Positions 46,683 to 57,659 of a DNA stretch of 64,000 nt are shown in pieces. This stretch comes from Hermatobates lingyangjiaoensis (lineage: Eukaryota > Arthropoda > Insecta > Hemiptera > Hermatobatidae), in NCBI GenBank assembly GCA_026182355.1, contig JAPFBL010000084.1, positions 10,213,501-10,277,500 of the forward strand. Direction: 5' to 3'. The position numbers were made by a program, and so were the translations under genes. The notes under the pieces are model-generated. The model searched no databases. It was not told the origin of the DNA and was given only the letters and a program-made list of their open reading frames with translations. The first letter of the stretch is position 1; each line of letters starts with the position of its first letter.

Positions 46683-46910
46683 AAAACAATGATTAGGTGT
46701 TATGTTGGTTTGAGTATTTTGTTAAATTTACTTATTCCTCAGTGTGCTATTAGTCTACTGTGAGTAACTCTGTTTAAGTGAATATTCGTTTTCATGATTA
46801 TTGTTTAATCTGTTCCTAAATAGTTGTCATTCCACATTTTCATTTAATTTTATACGCAGGCGAAAAGACATTATAATTTCGTTCCCACTTGTAATGTAAT
46901 TTGTTTTTTT
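46683..46910. repeat. Duplicated segment D, copy 2
   Basis: AACAATGATTAGGTGTTATG, TCTGTTCCTAAATAGTTGTC and ACTTGTAATGTAATTTGTTT match copy 1 at 45003-45240. Element identity unknown; it could be two insertions of one family or a tandem segmental duplication. Confidence 0.8.
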
Positions 46911-47289
46911 TTTTAAAAAAAAAGCCAGGACTATTATCACAAGAGATCTTAAAAGGAACTATGAACTGGAAGTTTTCCCTATCAGTTCAGATAATAACCC
47001 TTAAGTCTAATGCACTTACTCATTCTTCTTGTTCACGCTTGCATATACTCCTGGAAGCATTCTTCCATGGTCCTCCGGAGCGCAGTAGTCACGGACTATT
47101 TGATATTTTCAAAATGGATGAGCCTTTCTCTAAAGATCCCCACGATCTTGGAGAAGAAAAACAATCACAAGGAGTCGGTTTGAGCGAGTAGAAAGGTTTT
47201 ACCAGGACGGTGTTGTTCTTCTCTGATAGCTGCCAGGCTAGTGGAGATAAAAGGTTTGGATACAAGAAGTATGAGCAAAATGCCTTCAG

Positions 47290-47466
47290 GTTATCAAAAT
47301 AGAAGTCAATGTTTATATATATATTTAAAAAATGAATGTCCGATTTCACATTATTTAATTTGTTAGAAAATGTTTCTAATTTTTTAAAACTCTTTTTTAA
47401 ATCCAGGTTTCTTTGGTCATGAATCAACTCTCCATATTTCTTGTTATTGAATATATTCTTCGACAT
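47290..47466 (-). pseudogene. PLE ORF N-terminal fragment (left arm)
   Basis: MSKNIFNNKKYGELIHDQRN, LDLKKSFKKLETFSNKLNNV, KSDIHFLN, then unrelated sequence. KYGELIH corresponds to FGELIY of other fragments. It shares all but a few residues with the right arm. The open frame continues to 47089 but beyond FLN it has no PLE likeness. Confidence 0.75.
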
Positions 47467-47501
47467 GTTTCAGTGCTACAAATCACCATCATCAGGAAAA
47501 A
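47456..47501 (-). ncRNA. Hammerhead-ribozyme-like motif, family F3, start codon in stem III
   Basis: Minus: UUUUUC (stem I) + CUGAUGA + U + GGUG...CACU (four pairs, one G-U) + GAAA + C-AU-G-U + C + GAAGAA (stem I, six pairs, one G-U). The predicted cleavage follows GUC. AUG in the stem III loop opens the ORF MSKNIFNNKKYGEL. Confidence 0.65.
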
Positions 47502-47929
47502 CTGTTATTACCATAATTAACTATTACACATAAAATATAATAAAACTATTACACTTGATAAATTAAACATTACACTTGATAACAACAAACAGGTTGCAAC
47601 GTCTGGTTTGGGGAATCACATTATTCAGTCAGGTTGTGTTATTGTTCCTGAAATGGCCCTATATGTTTCTTCATCTGGCGTGTCTTGGTAATTCTTCCTA
47701 ATTCTTGAAGGAAGAATTAGTACAGAACCATACCAAGACACGCCAGATGAAGAAACATATAGGGCCATTTCAGGGACAATAACACAACCTGACGTAACCT
47801 GACTGAATAATGTGATTCCCCAAACCAGACGTTGCCACCTGTTCGTTGTTATCAAGTGTAATGTTTAATTTATCAAGTGTAATAGTTTTATTATATTTTA
47901 TGTGTAATAGTTAATTATGGTAATAACAG

Positions 47930-47975
47930 TTTTTCCTGATGATGGTGATTTGTAGCACCGAAACTTGTCGAAGAA
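47930..47975 (+). ncRNA. Hammerhead-ribozyme-like motif, family F3 (partner arm)
   Basis: Stem I UUUUUC/GAAGAA, CUGAUGA, extra U, stem II GGUG/CACC fully paired, GAAA, C-UU-G-U, cleavage after GUC. The start codon AUG has changed to UUG here without affecting the ribozyme fold. Confidence 0.65.
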
Positions 47976-48165
47976 TATATTCAATAACAAGAAATATGGA
48001 GAGTTGATTCATGACCTAAAAAACCCGGATTTAAAAAAGAGTTTTAAAAAATTAGAAACATTTTCTAACAAATTAAATAATGTGAAATCGCACATTCATT
48101 TTTTAAATGTATGTATCCAAGAAGGACTGCTCCCAGCTTTTACGAATATATATATATATGGTGTA
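47965..48165 (+). pseudogene. PLE ORF N-terminal fragment (right arm)
   Basis: Starts TTG in place of ATG, then SKNIFNNKKYGELIHDLKNP, DLKKSFKKLETFSNKLNNVK, SHIHFLNVCIQEGLLPAFTN, IYIY. This is the longest and cleanest copy of the N-terminal region in the window and shows the spacing from start to LLP of about 57 codons. Confidence 0.75.
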
Positions 48166-48475
48166 TTTCGGCAGCAAGTCCTCTTTTAAGCATATGGTAT
48201 TGAATTTGTTAAGTGTAAGTGTTTGTAAGAGTAAGTAAGAGTAAATAATAATACGTAAGAGTTTGTAAGTGTTAAAATAGAAGCTGTAAGTATAAAAATT
48301 GTGAATGCAGAATCTGCTATCAAATTCAATACTATATATGTATATATATATAATTTTACATAAATACGTGAAATAACAATCAATGATCAAAGCAATGACG
48401 AAGACCGCTTGTTACGTTGAAAGGTCCTAGTATTTTTTCCCATTTCACATTGTGAAATATATATATCATATATCA
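48155..48475. repeat. PLE 5'-end palindrome followed by F4 remnant
   Basis: Minus: TLTLNKFNTICLKEDLLPKY then IY; plus, in mirror: SIKIVNAESAIKFNTIYVYI. The centre is an AAGAGTAAGT-rich stretch. Adjoining it, 48350-48475 is an F4 palindrome with most of the middle deleted (AATGACGAAGACCGCTTGTTACG, AAAGGTCCTAGT). Confidence 0.65.
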
Positions 48476-48499
48476 TATATATATATATATACTAATCAT

Positions 48500-48835
48500 A
48501 GGTCTGATAACTAATTGGCTATTTGATGACCAAATGAATTAGTTATTTTGGTGTGGTGTAGGAGGTCGTTGAAGTTCTTTTTCTCTCCGGCTCTAATTTA
48601 AGGCACGTACTTAGTACATCTCGTCTGTAGAGTTACTTCTTCAGAGGAGCCTTCCAAATATTTGTGATGTTTGATAGAAGTAACTCTGCAGACGCGATGT
48701 ACTGAGTACGTACTTTTTATTAGAGCCGGAGAGGAATAGAACTTCAAGGATTTCCTACTCCACGCCAAAACAATTAATTCATTTGGTCATCAAATATCCA
48801 ATTATATAAGTAATTATGCCGAAAATCATAACAAA
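48500..48835. repeat. Unclassified inverted repeat with PLE-like ends
   Basis: Arms of about 130 bp: CATTTGGTCATCAAAT..CCGGAGAG..AGAACTTCAA, GTACATCTCGTCTGTAGAGTT mirrored by AACTCTGCAGACGCGATGTAC. The centre (TTCTTCAGAGGAGCCTTCC) includes CUGAAGA on minus followed by GAGA instead of GAAA, a possible degraded hammerhead. Confidence 0.6.
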
Positions 48836-48869
48836 TAAACACTTGATGTAATCAATGAATTTTAAACCA

Positions 48870-48990
48870 AAGAGAAAAAGGAAAACATAGCTCTTACTTT
48901 ATTTGCTCTCTGATGACTTAAAGTGAAAGGCCTTAGACCATTTATCTCTATTGTTTTCCTTTTTCCTTGTGGTTTAAACTTCATATATAA
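48870..48990 (+). repeat. F7 unit remnant
   Basis: TTTGCTCTCTGATGACTTAAAG, TGAAAGGCCTTAGACC: the F7 core CUGAUGA, GAAA and GGCCU are kept; stem I has one mismatch against 11511-11547. Followed by ATTGTTTTCCTTTTTCC and TTGTGGTTTAAAC. Confidence 0.6.
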
Positions 48991-49009
48991 TTATATATAT
49001 AAATTTGTG

Positions 49010-50420
49010 AAAACAAGATTTTACAGTAAATACGTGAAAAAAATCAGCGTCTAAATAACGATTGGAAAGTCAGAAATGTGACTAAAATTGTTCAACCAGA
49101 ATAAGTTGTCTTTGGTTGAGTCTCACTCATCCTGAAACAAGTGATTTGAGGTATTGAGAAGGGGAAGAGACAAGAGAGGAGAAAAAATGTCTGGTGTGGT
49201 ATTGAGAAGGGAGAGAGAAAGAGAGGTGATAAAAAGGCGTAAAGCAAAGGTGTATTTTAAAGGGCGTAATGTGCAAGGAAAGGGAAGAGAAGGCTGGGAA
49301 GACAAGTCAGGGTAAACAAAGGAGTTCAGGAGGAAATAAGTACAAGTTATCTGCTAGCTGTCAACCCCCGTGAACAAAGCTATTGCTCTCGTTAACTCTG
49401 AGTTTAACTAGAATAAACCATTGCTACTCTTTATAGTATTGGATATATTACATTTAATGAAGGAGCACTCCATAATGTTTCTTAAGGACATCGATTTTTC
49501 ATACCTGGATCATTTTAGCATCTGTCTAATTTAATTCATTATTCCCATTTTTATATGCAAGAATAAGGTGCTACCTTATTCACTTTTAATTGCATTGTAT
49601 TGGTGTTGTTTTAAACATGCTTTAAGTGATTTAATGTTCTAACGTATGTGTATTTTGTGGCAACATTTGTACGTAATTTTATAAATACCTCTATACTCCA
49701 GTTTCCTGGGACAGTTTTTAATCAACAAATTACCTACGCTGTTACGATTAGAAAAAAAACAATGAACATCAAGATTTCGAGCAAGCCTAGAAAATGGGCC
49801 CAATAACTTATGATATGGTAAAACTTCGACATTTGACAACAAACGGGTTTCTGTTACACCGTTAGGGAACGTTTTTTCTTAAGTACCCTTAAAAGCTTTG
49901 TCTATTTCTAATGCACAGTATTTTAATGAGTGAGAAATAGAAGTTTTTTTATTAATTTCATCATTAAGGAATTGAGGGGAAACTCTTAAAAGAATTATCT
50001 ATAAACAGATATTTTAGCATTAAATAGGCAGTATGGGCATGGAATGGTAATAAAAAGGACATCAGAAGTACAATGGTGGGTTTTCTGTACACACTAAAAC
50101 GTAACTGTGTAGGCAATCTATGATATAATTCATATTAGGCCTTATCTATGGCCTTTAATAGGGACATTCAACTAAGGCAATTTACAATTTACTTCTTCTT
50201 CCATTGCTAATTAGATTATCGGGACTAATGAATTCCATTCTATTAAAAATGCACCTTGATCTATAGATTTGGGATAGATATACAATATACCTGAACCATT
50301 TAGCCTGATTATGCAGAATTGAGGTTAACATTTCTACAGCTATATTTTGTAATCTGCATTGGAAAAACCGTTAGCCTCCTGAACATAATTTATTCAGTAT
50401 ATCTCTGGTTCCTTTTCTTG
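49010..50420 (-). mobile_element. Decayed PLE, second subfamily
   Basis: From its 3' end (49010) inward: F4-like terminal repeat, 3' untranslated sequence shared with 32985-33230, then endonuclease and linker with LPYHKLLGPFSRLARNLDVH, NRNSVGNLLIKNCPRKLEYR and GIYKITY, then RT traces YIYPKSIDQGAFLIEWNSLV. The last aligns with CICPNSLNKDDFLIKLNSLV in the 37 kb copy. Many frameshifts and stops. It is older than the 36-38 kb pair. Confidence 0.75.
49639..49842 (-). pseudogene. PLE linker/GIY-YIG start, decayed
   Basis: The open stretch MLSNVEVLPYHKLLGPFSRL, ARNLDVHCFFSNRNSVGNLL, EYRGIYKITYKCCHKIHI shows the GIY motif but IYIGQT has become IHIR. Compare LSQRIGVRWYL..IYKIPC of the 37 kb copy, which it aligns to throughout. 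Confidence 0.75.
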
Positions 50421-51175
50421 CACTTTTGTTGTATGATAAAAATGCTTATAGTAGTTAAAGGTCTTGCAAGATCTATAAAGGTATAATTGAAGAGCACCGA
50501 AAGTTTACTATGACTGTGAAATTTCTCTTTCTTATGTTTCAATTTTGTTTTTCAGTCGTTTATTGTTACATTATTTTATACGTTCCTTGCATTTCAAATA
50601 TGTAATATTAATTACATAATTGAAATTATGGATAACAAATTTTTATTTTTTCCATGAAGGTATAAATAAATTGAACTAAGATGATCCCGCAATTTTTTAA
50701 AAAGGAATGTGGGAGAGCCAAATATTTCTTCATCTCCTTCTGTCTGGTTTCATAATGTATTGAAAATCTAAGTAAGTCTTAAAAGGACAGAGATTCACTC
50801 TTCTAATTAGCGTTATCAACCAATTAGAATAAACAAGATAGGAAGGCAATATGACCAGTTTTGAATGGAACATGTTCCTGCCATCGCAAAATTAGCATCA
50901 TATAAAACTTGTCTTCTGAATTACTTTTAAGTACTTCTGCTTTCGGTAAATTAGTTTGATTCTATTTAAACTTCTTCGTATTCTGTCAGTCTTTTGCATG
51001 GTTGACACTTCCACACAAACTATTGGCTTGCTTAATTTTATCAAGAATTAAAAAAAAAAACGAAAAAATCTAAAAAAATAATTTGTTTTGTTTAAAACAT
51101 AGAAAATCCTCTCTTTATTCTATTCTCCCCTTCAAATACATAAATCAAGATGATACTGCATTACTCAGATAGGGC
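50421..51175. other. Unassigned AT-rich sequence
   Basis: No feature recognised. Confidence 0.4.
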
Positions 51176-51179
51176 TGTT

Positions 51180-51520
51180 TCCAGGCTGCTGGGATCCCTG
51201 TTCTATTTAATCTCTTTCTTAATTTAAGTTTTTTTCTTGCGGGGGAGAGCTGTTGGAGGAAGCAGGAGGGCGATATAAACTAAATTGGGTGAGCAGCATT
51301 TTTTCAGGTCATTTCCCAGTGTTTTATCTGGAGCCTGGCGCGGCACCATTACTGCCCCCTCCCTTATCGCTCTCTCCCTGCCTTCCCCCTCCCCTGTCTT
51401 CCCCCTCCCCCTGCTCAAGTCTTTGCATAAACACCTCCGTCTTCTGCTTCCCCTTAACATGTCGTTTAGGCTCAATTTTACACCTACCGACCCGCCCATC
51501 TTATTTCACTTAATATCTTC
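51180..51520. promoter_or_regulatory. GC-richer island, candidate regulatory element
   Basis: TTTTTCAGGTCATTTCCCAG, GGAGCCTGGCGCGGCACC, then long C/T runs. The three overlapping open frames translate the pyrimidine tract as low-complexity Pro/Ser/Leu or Arg/Gly and look like chance. Confidence 0.3.
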
Positions 51521-52075
51521 CTCCATCCGTTCATATAATATATTATATCAGTATTATTTCTCATATTTGACTTTTCTCCCCCTGGATATTATTCGGTAAT
51601 AAATGCAAAGATGTTATTTCCACATTTCATTTGTGATTCAGTTCTGATATTCGTCTTATTCTCTTTAGTGAGTATAAAATTATTCGCTCACTCTCTCTAG
51701 TAAAAAGAAACCATCACTTTTAACTAAACCACAAACACCAGTGACTCTAATACTGCATCAAATGTAAGTCGTCCTCACAATTCTTATTATATTTTTTAAC
51801 AGCCTGTATAATACAATAAATTTCTTCAAAGTGGCTGGTAGTCTTTGATTAGGTTCAACTTATATAGCTGTACTTAGTACATAGACAGACATCCAGACCT
51901 CAGACTTCAATCTAAATACTGCCCAGGCTAGTTGAACATAAACTTTAAATTCTTTATGATTTCTTATATATGCAATTTCACATCGATGAATCGACGTAAT
52001 TATGTAGATAAATGTTTATTTTCCACTTTCACAACCAGAATGGATAATGAAACTCCATTAAAAGATAAACAAACA

Positions 52076-52965
52076 TTTCGATGATGAACACTTCCAGACG
52101 CTTAGGGCGTTATGAGCACTCACTTTGTCATCATGCAGAAGCAACGAGTTCTGTCACAAGTATGAATGTTGTTCTTGTCAAATGAAAACTACCAGACACT
52201 CAAGGCATTATGAGCATTCACCTCGTCATCATGCAGGAGCCACGAGTTGTCCTGTCACAAGTATGAATGTTGTTCTTGTCAAATAAAAACCACCAGACGC
52301 TTAGAGCGTTATGAGCACTCGCCTTGTCATCATGCAGGAGCCACGAGTTGTCCTGTCACAAGTATGAATGTTGTTCTTGTCAAATGAAAACCACCAGACA
52401 CTCAAGGCGTTATGAGCATTCACCTCGTCATCATGCAGGAGCCACGAGTTGTCCTGTCACAAGTATGAATGTTGTTCTTGTCAAATGAAAACTACCAGAC
52501 ACTCAAGGCGTTATGAGCATTCACCTCGTCATCATGCAGGAGCCACGAGTTGTCCTGTCACAAGTATGAATGTTGTTCTTGTCAAATAAAAACCACCAGA
52601 CGCTTAGAGCGTTATGAGCACTCGCCTTGTCATCATGCAGGAGCCACGAGTTGTCCTGTCACAAGTATGAATGTTGTTCTTGTCAAATGAAAACCACCAG
52701 ACACTCAAGGCGTTATGAGCATTCACCTCGTCATCATGCAGGAGCCACGAGTTGTCCTGTCACAAGTATGAATGTTGTTCTTGTCAAATAAAAACCACCA
52801 GACGCTTAGAGCGTTATGAGCACTCGCCTTGTCATCATGCAGGAGCCACGAGTTGTCCTGTCACAAGTATGAATGTTGTTCTTGTCAAATGAAAACCACC
52901 AGACGCTCAAAGAGTTATGAGCATTCGCCGTTTCTTCATGTAGAAGCGACGAGTTGTCCTTTAAA
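52076..52965. repeat. 101-bp tandem array with two alternating unit types
   Basis: TATGAATGTTGTTCTTGTCA recurs at 52161, 52262, 52363, 52464, 52565, 52666, 52767 and 52868, exactly 101 bases apart. Units differ at a diagnostic segment: A type GACACTCAAGGC..CATTCACCTCG, B type GACGCTTAGAGC..CACTCGCCTTG. Order is B-A-B-A-A-B-A-B, with a degenerate last unit. Adjacent copies of a type are almost identical, so the array was built by amplifying an AB or BA pair. Confidence 0.95.
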
Positions 52966-53089
52966 TTATATGAATAAAATAATGAAAATGAAATAATTAA
53001 AAAATAAATAGTGTATTAGATAATAAAAAAAAAATTACATATAAGGTAAATGGAAAGACTAATTAACTAGTAACTAATTAAATGAACCA

Positions 53090-53430
53090 TTATCTCTTTA
53101 GATTGTGGCCAGGTGCACTACGTGCACTGACAACCAATTACGGGCTCCTTCGTGGTCTCGTATAGTGAGATCTTTGCAGTCAGAGGGGATTTAAAGGGTC
53201 ATTAAAGGGAATTCCATGGTTATTGGCATGTTTGACTATGGGTAGATGGTTTAGTATTTGACGTAAGCTGTATGATTGTCTCATACAAGACTAAGCTTGG
53301 TGGATGATTGACCTATATAGATTGAATCACATTTGGTATGCCCCAAACAGGTAGACACAGTTTTTGAAGGAAAAGAGCTGTCATTTGGAACGGGATAGTG
53401 TGTGTTGTGAATGGAAACTGTGAATTATGG
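53090..53430 (-). pseudogene. PLE GIY-YIG endonuclease fragment, third subfamily
   Basis: Minus: CDSIYIGQSSTKLSLV (GIY-YIG second motif), frame change to RQILNHLPIVKHANNHGIPF, NDPL, then SDCKDLTIRDHEGARNWLSV. The second half aligns with SDCKDLTLRASEEAHIWLLS at 62.0 kb. Frameshifts separate the blocks. It directly follows the 101-bp tandem array. Confidence 0.65.
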
Positions 53431-53880
53431 TTGGGGATCGGTAATAGGACATGTGAGACAGCCTCGACGTCCGCACTGTTTCGCTCCCGAGGGCAAACAG
53501 TTACATTCCTGTGGAAGAGAAGATAACCAAGGTTGGAAGAGCGTCTTTAGGATAGGCGTGGGGGATATGGAAAGGTTTTGGAGGTGGCGGGGGAAGAGAA
53601 AGAAATTGGAAAAAGTTCTTTAATGATCGTAAGAAATTTATGGATACCTGGGAAGAAGGTGTGTTGAAGTAAGAAAACCGAGAGGGAGAAGGAGGCCGAT
53701 GCAGGATTGTGTGGTTTCGTGGCTGAAACCAGTCTTCTTGTTACCGGGGAGAAGAGGTTTATAGTATTAAGATGAAACCGTTTATTTTGCAGTCTATTAA
53801 ATTTCAATAGCAGCCGCCCTCCTCATATTAAGAAGTCTATTCCTAGATCCCTCTCCATCCGAATTCATCGCATTCACCTG
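53431..53880. other. Unassigned purine-rich sequence
   Basis: GC-moderate, G/A-rich on plus (GGTTTTGGAGGTGGCGGGGG). Frames on both strands overlap and lack motifs. It may belong to the adjoining PLE. Confidence 0.35.
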
Positions 53881-53884
53881 ACGC

Positions 53885-54261
53885 ATCCACAGCGTGCTTG
53901 GTCTCTCTCTCTCTCTCTCTTACCCTGAAGACGAATTGCCCGAAAATTTGAGTTTGTAAGTGTGTTGCTATACTGTGTGTGTTTCTCTTCTTTGATTTTT
54001 TACTCATATATATATATATACTTCACACAGGAAAGTGAAAAACAGATAAAAACACACAAAAAAGACTTACAACGATATTTCGACATTCGTTGTCATCGGG
54101 AAGAAGTAGTCCCTTTGAGTAGCCGAAGCTAACCCTATATATATATAAAGATTTCACATAAACACGTGAAATAACAATCAATGATCAAACCACATACCAA
54201 ACAAATACATATCAAACCAAATATATATATATATATATTCCCCATTTCTTATTGTGGTTTG

Positions 54262-54295
<34 letters not shown>
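53885..54295. repeat. Cluster of PLE-end fragments with hammerhead-like relics
   Basis: A plus motif at 53920-53955 (CUGAAGA + C + GAAUUGCCC + GAAA + AUUU + GAG) is followed by (TA)n, then a minus F1-like motif at 54069-54105 (CCGAUGA + CAACGAAUGUC + GAAA + UAUC). F4 tails with deleted centres follow at 54150-54290, each in (TA)n. Stem II is damaged in both motifs. Confidence 0.6.
53901..53920. repeat. (TC)n microsatellite
   Basis: About 20 bases of TC directly before a hammerhead-like relic. Confidence 0.9.
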
Positions 54296-54297
<2 letters not shown>

Positions 54298-54299
54298 TC

Positions 54300-56455
54300 G
54301 TTACAATGTTGACCAATAGGAGTGAAGTTTACAGGTCCATGCGTGAGGTCCCAGTTACCCGCTGCTCAGCGAAGCCTCAGTCATTCTGCCAATAGGTATA
54401 GAGGTTGCACAGTCCCTCTGTGTTAACACAAGGACAGTGTTAAAATGACACAAATTCTATCAAATGACCCAGTTGTGGTGAGGGTTATTTCCTATGCAAA
54501 CACCAGATCTTCATGTAGTGTTTATGAAACACTCTAAGTGCTATTCTCTTGTAATCAAATTTTATAATTAAAGACTCCCTGTATGCTAAGTAAAAAGTTA
54601 ATGCAAAGTTTTCTCTGCGAGAGATATAAGCATCAAAACTCGTTAAATTTGTAGAATAATGGAACTCAGTTTCTCAGTGATCAAATTTTCCAATTAATTT
54701 TTAGATTTAATGGAATTCTTATTTACCATATTTTAGACATGATTCATAGCTTACTTGTTATCCTATTCCTGCTCAAACTTTTACTTTTTTCTGAAATCCT
54801 CTATTCTATCATACTCTTACATTTTCTATTTAGAGTTGATAAATATGAGATTTTGTAAATTGGGGTCACATAAACCGTTTTCTGATGAATTCTCTCTAAC
54901 TTATTAACTATGTTATCAAAATAGACTTCAGTTCCATTCTAATAATCTTAACTATATAAATCCAGGTATTCTCTGTTCAAACAAAATTTTGCTATCCTTA
55001 CAAGATATTGCTTCTAATAAGTCAATGTATAGGATAAAATATCAATTATACTGTTTACTAACATTTTACTTTAATTTCAATCAACTTCGTCAGATGAATG
55101 AACTTTCTTTGTAATATAATCACATTCATTAAGGTACAACAAACATATTCTCATTTGTTTTATGGTGTTCATTGATCTTTTAAGCATTTTAAAAAGAATT
55201 TTGAAACTTTTTGTTTATCCATAAACTTTTTTTCTCAGTATTCAATTATTGTATGTTTTCTTTCGTATACTTATTTTTAAATTTTTGAAAAATACAAAAA
55301 TTAGAAGTTTGGATGACTATTTGTCTTCATCTAAATCTGAAAAGTCATAAGTGATACACAAAATAGAAAGCGTTTATAATATTAATATATAATTTCAAAA
55401 TATTTTAAAAACAATTTACTTTAACAATAATATAAAACCATATCATCGATTCTAAATTTTCTTGTCTAATCCTTTTATTTGTCACAATTTTTTTGACTCT
55501 TCTCCATATAAGCCCTCAAAATTCTAAAATAAAAAGTAAAACTATAAAATTAACGTTTACAATTGGTTTGCATTTTGTCATTTATCAGTCAGCGATCCAG
55601 ATATTTTTCCAAGCAATTTTCTTTTTCGTTTTAAGACTTGATAATGTTTCATTATTTTGAAACATTTAAGTTAGTGATTTTTTTCTTAAATACTTAAATT
55701 TGTATAACTATAAATTTGTAGAAAATACTTATCTATTGATATAAATCATATTCGTATTTATTCATTTTTAGCCAAATTCTAAATTATTCCTATTCAGTCA
55801 AAATTCAGCACGATACTCTACAATACGGAAACAACAAAACAACTATGCAAGTGTTTTAAGAAAAAATCCTATCAAATAATCATTGTTATCATTATTACTA
55901 CTATTGTTATTTGTACACTCGTAGATAGCCAAGGTAGTCACAACGAGATAAATAACATCATGTGACGTCACACCAGAAATTTTTTTGTTATAACTCACCA
56001 TCTCTGATCAATAATAATACAATACTCGGTATTGTATTCCAATAAATCGGTAACTTTGAGTGTCAATAAAGTTTGAGGCAATTTGATGCCAGATAAGTTC
56101 AAACACTGTACCACAATGATAATAAGCTGATAAGAAACAGGCTGAGATATTATTTACTTCTTTTGATTATTTAAATATTTTAGCATGAGTTGTATTTTCA
56201 GCAGTATCGTATTTAATTAAGGTTAAAATTAGTTAATTAAAATTAAGAAAATTTATTTTTACGTATGTTTTGCTAAATATATCGTTTCCGAACTTAGCTA
56301 TGTTATTATTTGGACGTCAAAAATAATTTTTATTCAGGTACCGTATTTACTATTAATCATACTTAGTCGCACTAGTCCGCTCATTGTAATGTTTAGGATA
56401 ATTTATAGTGTAAGTTTTTTCCATGCAAGTTTTGTTAGAGATTGCAATTAAAATC
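54300..56455. other. Unassigned intronic sequence
   Basis: The first 130 bases (54300-54430) are GC-richer (GAGGTCCCAGTTACCCGCTG). The rest is very AT-rich with nothing recognised. Confidence 0.4.
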
Positions 56456-56459
56456 AATT

Positions 56460-56760
56460 ATTTAAACAAGGGGAGTTTCCCCTTGTGAAATTTTCTTCTA
56501 CTCTTCCCTTATCTTACTCCACTCGCTTTCTGCTTTCTCGCCTTCTGCTTAATGAGACCCAGTCGCACTCCTCACTGATAACAAGAAATTTTAATTTTTT
56601 TTTTGCTTCCCTTATCTTCAAGTTTCTACAGACTTTCTAGGGCCCTTTTTTCCTCTTTTAGTTATCAAGGGTGGTTTTTAATTATGAGTCAAGACGAGAG
56701 GAAGGGGGACCCTTTAACAGGAAATTCTATTCTTCCTCTCTTTCTGACCCTAGGATGTTT
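56460..56760. promoter_or_regulatory. GC-richer pyrimidine-rich island
   Basis: CAAGGGGAGTTTCCCCTTG at about 56466 is a 19-base palindrome. Further CTCGCTTTCTGCTTTCTCGCC and GGAAGGGGGACCC. Candidate control DNA by composition only. Confidence 0.25.
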
Positions 56761-57580
56761 ATGAACCATCAGTTAAAATAATTCTATAGTAAAATTAAAT
56801 CAAACTTCGACAAAGCAAAAGTGAATAAAAGTAATGCATTCTCATTTTTTAAGTTTCATAATTTATTATTTTGTAAATCAGTTTTATGATGTTCATATTG
56901 CTTTTGAAGAGTTGTGCTTAAAAAATCGATAATAGAGTTTAGTGAGACTTAGATAAGGAATTGGATAAGAGGCGTGCTGTAGATAGAGGCCATGCGAAAC
57001 CGAGCGGGCTGCGATAGATATGCCATTCACGTCCATTTCTGAGGACTACAGCAAATGTACATTTCAACAACGATGCCAGTTTAGGATTAACAACTTCAAT
57101 GAATCTGGTTACCATTGAACGATATACAAATGTAGGACATCTTTTTATTGCTTTTAAAACGTATATATGAATTATGAAGTATATTTACATAAATAAATAA
57201 AATTTACACAATAAAACTCTATGATCGATATTTCAAACAGCTCGTCAGCAATATAATATCAGATGATAAGATCCCAGAAGTAAGAGAGAGATATTTTGTC
57301 TGGCATAACAAAGCTGATTGTTTTATATTCATAAATTAATAAATAACGAACTTGGCCTCGTTCTGCCAGACTACTCAATACACCTTTCCCGCTTTATCTT
57401 CTCTTCTGATTTTCTCCTTATAATGAAATGTTATTTATAATATCAAACATAATGAATATTTTGTCCTGCTCAATGTTCGGAGTAATTTTGGTTTTATAAA
57501 GTTGGTTTGAACTATTATTTTCGTATTTTGAATATATAATATATTTAATAATTTAGTAAATATAGTCAATTTCTAAAGAG
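56761..57580. other. Unassigned AT-rich sequence
   Basis: No feature recognised. Confidence 0.4.
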
Positions 57581-57604
57581 AAATTCCACCGAAAGAAACA
57601 AAAA

Positions 57605-57648
57605 CTCACTTCGACATTTCGACATCCTTCATCAGGTAGAAAAGTGAG
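57605..57648 (-). ncRNA. Solo hammerhead-like motif, family F1, long stem I
   Basis: Minus: CUCACUUU (stem I) + UCUAC spacer + CUGAUGA + A + GGAUGUC + GAAA + U-G-U + C + GAAGUGAG (eight pairs, one G-U). The core and GUC site are fully canonical, but stem II is shortened to about two pairs. It stands alone without a mirror arm. Confidence 0.5.
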
Positions 57649-57659
57649 CTGTTCAGAAA

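Larger units (their letters stand above)
47290..48170. repeat. Large F3-type PLE 5'-end palindrome
   Basis: Arms of roughly 380 bp meet near 47712 (CTTCCTAATTCTTGAAGGAAG). From the centre outward each arm has ACCAAGACACGCCAGATGAAG, CATATAGGGCCATTTCAGG, CAAACCAGACGTTGC, two TATCAAGTGTAAT units, a hammerhead-like motif and the start of a PLE ORF. The right arm ends in (TA)n at LLPAFTNIYIYIY; the left arm diverges after IHFLN. Confidence 0.85.

Noticed and set aside
51224..51599. Three overlapping frames of 86-104 codons
   Set aside because: They translate a C/T-rich tract on both strands as low-complexity sequence.
52420..52450. Hammerhead core in the 101-bp satellite
   Set aside because: The minus strand has CATGATGACGAGG, similar to CUGAUGACGA, but no GAAA with a following UH lies at the right spacing.
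52076..52965. CRISPR-like array
   Set aside because: The 101-bp units are contiguous tandem repeats without unique spacers, and this is a eukaryotic intron.
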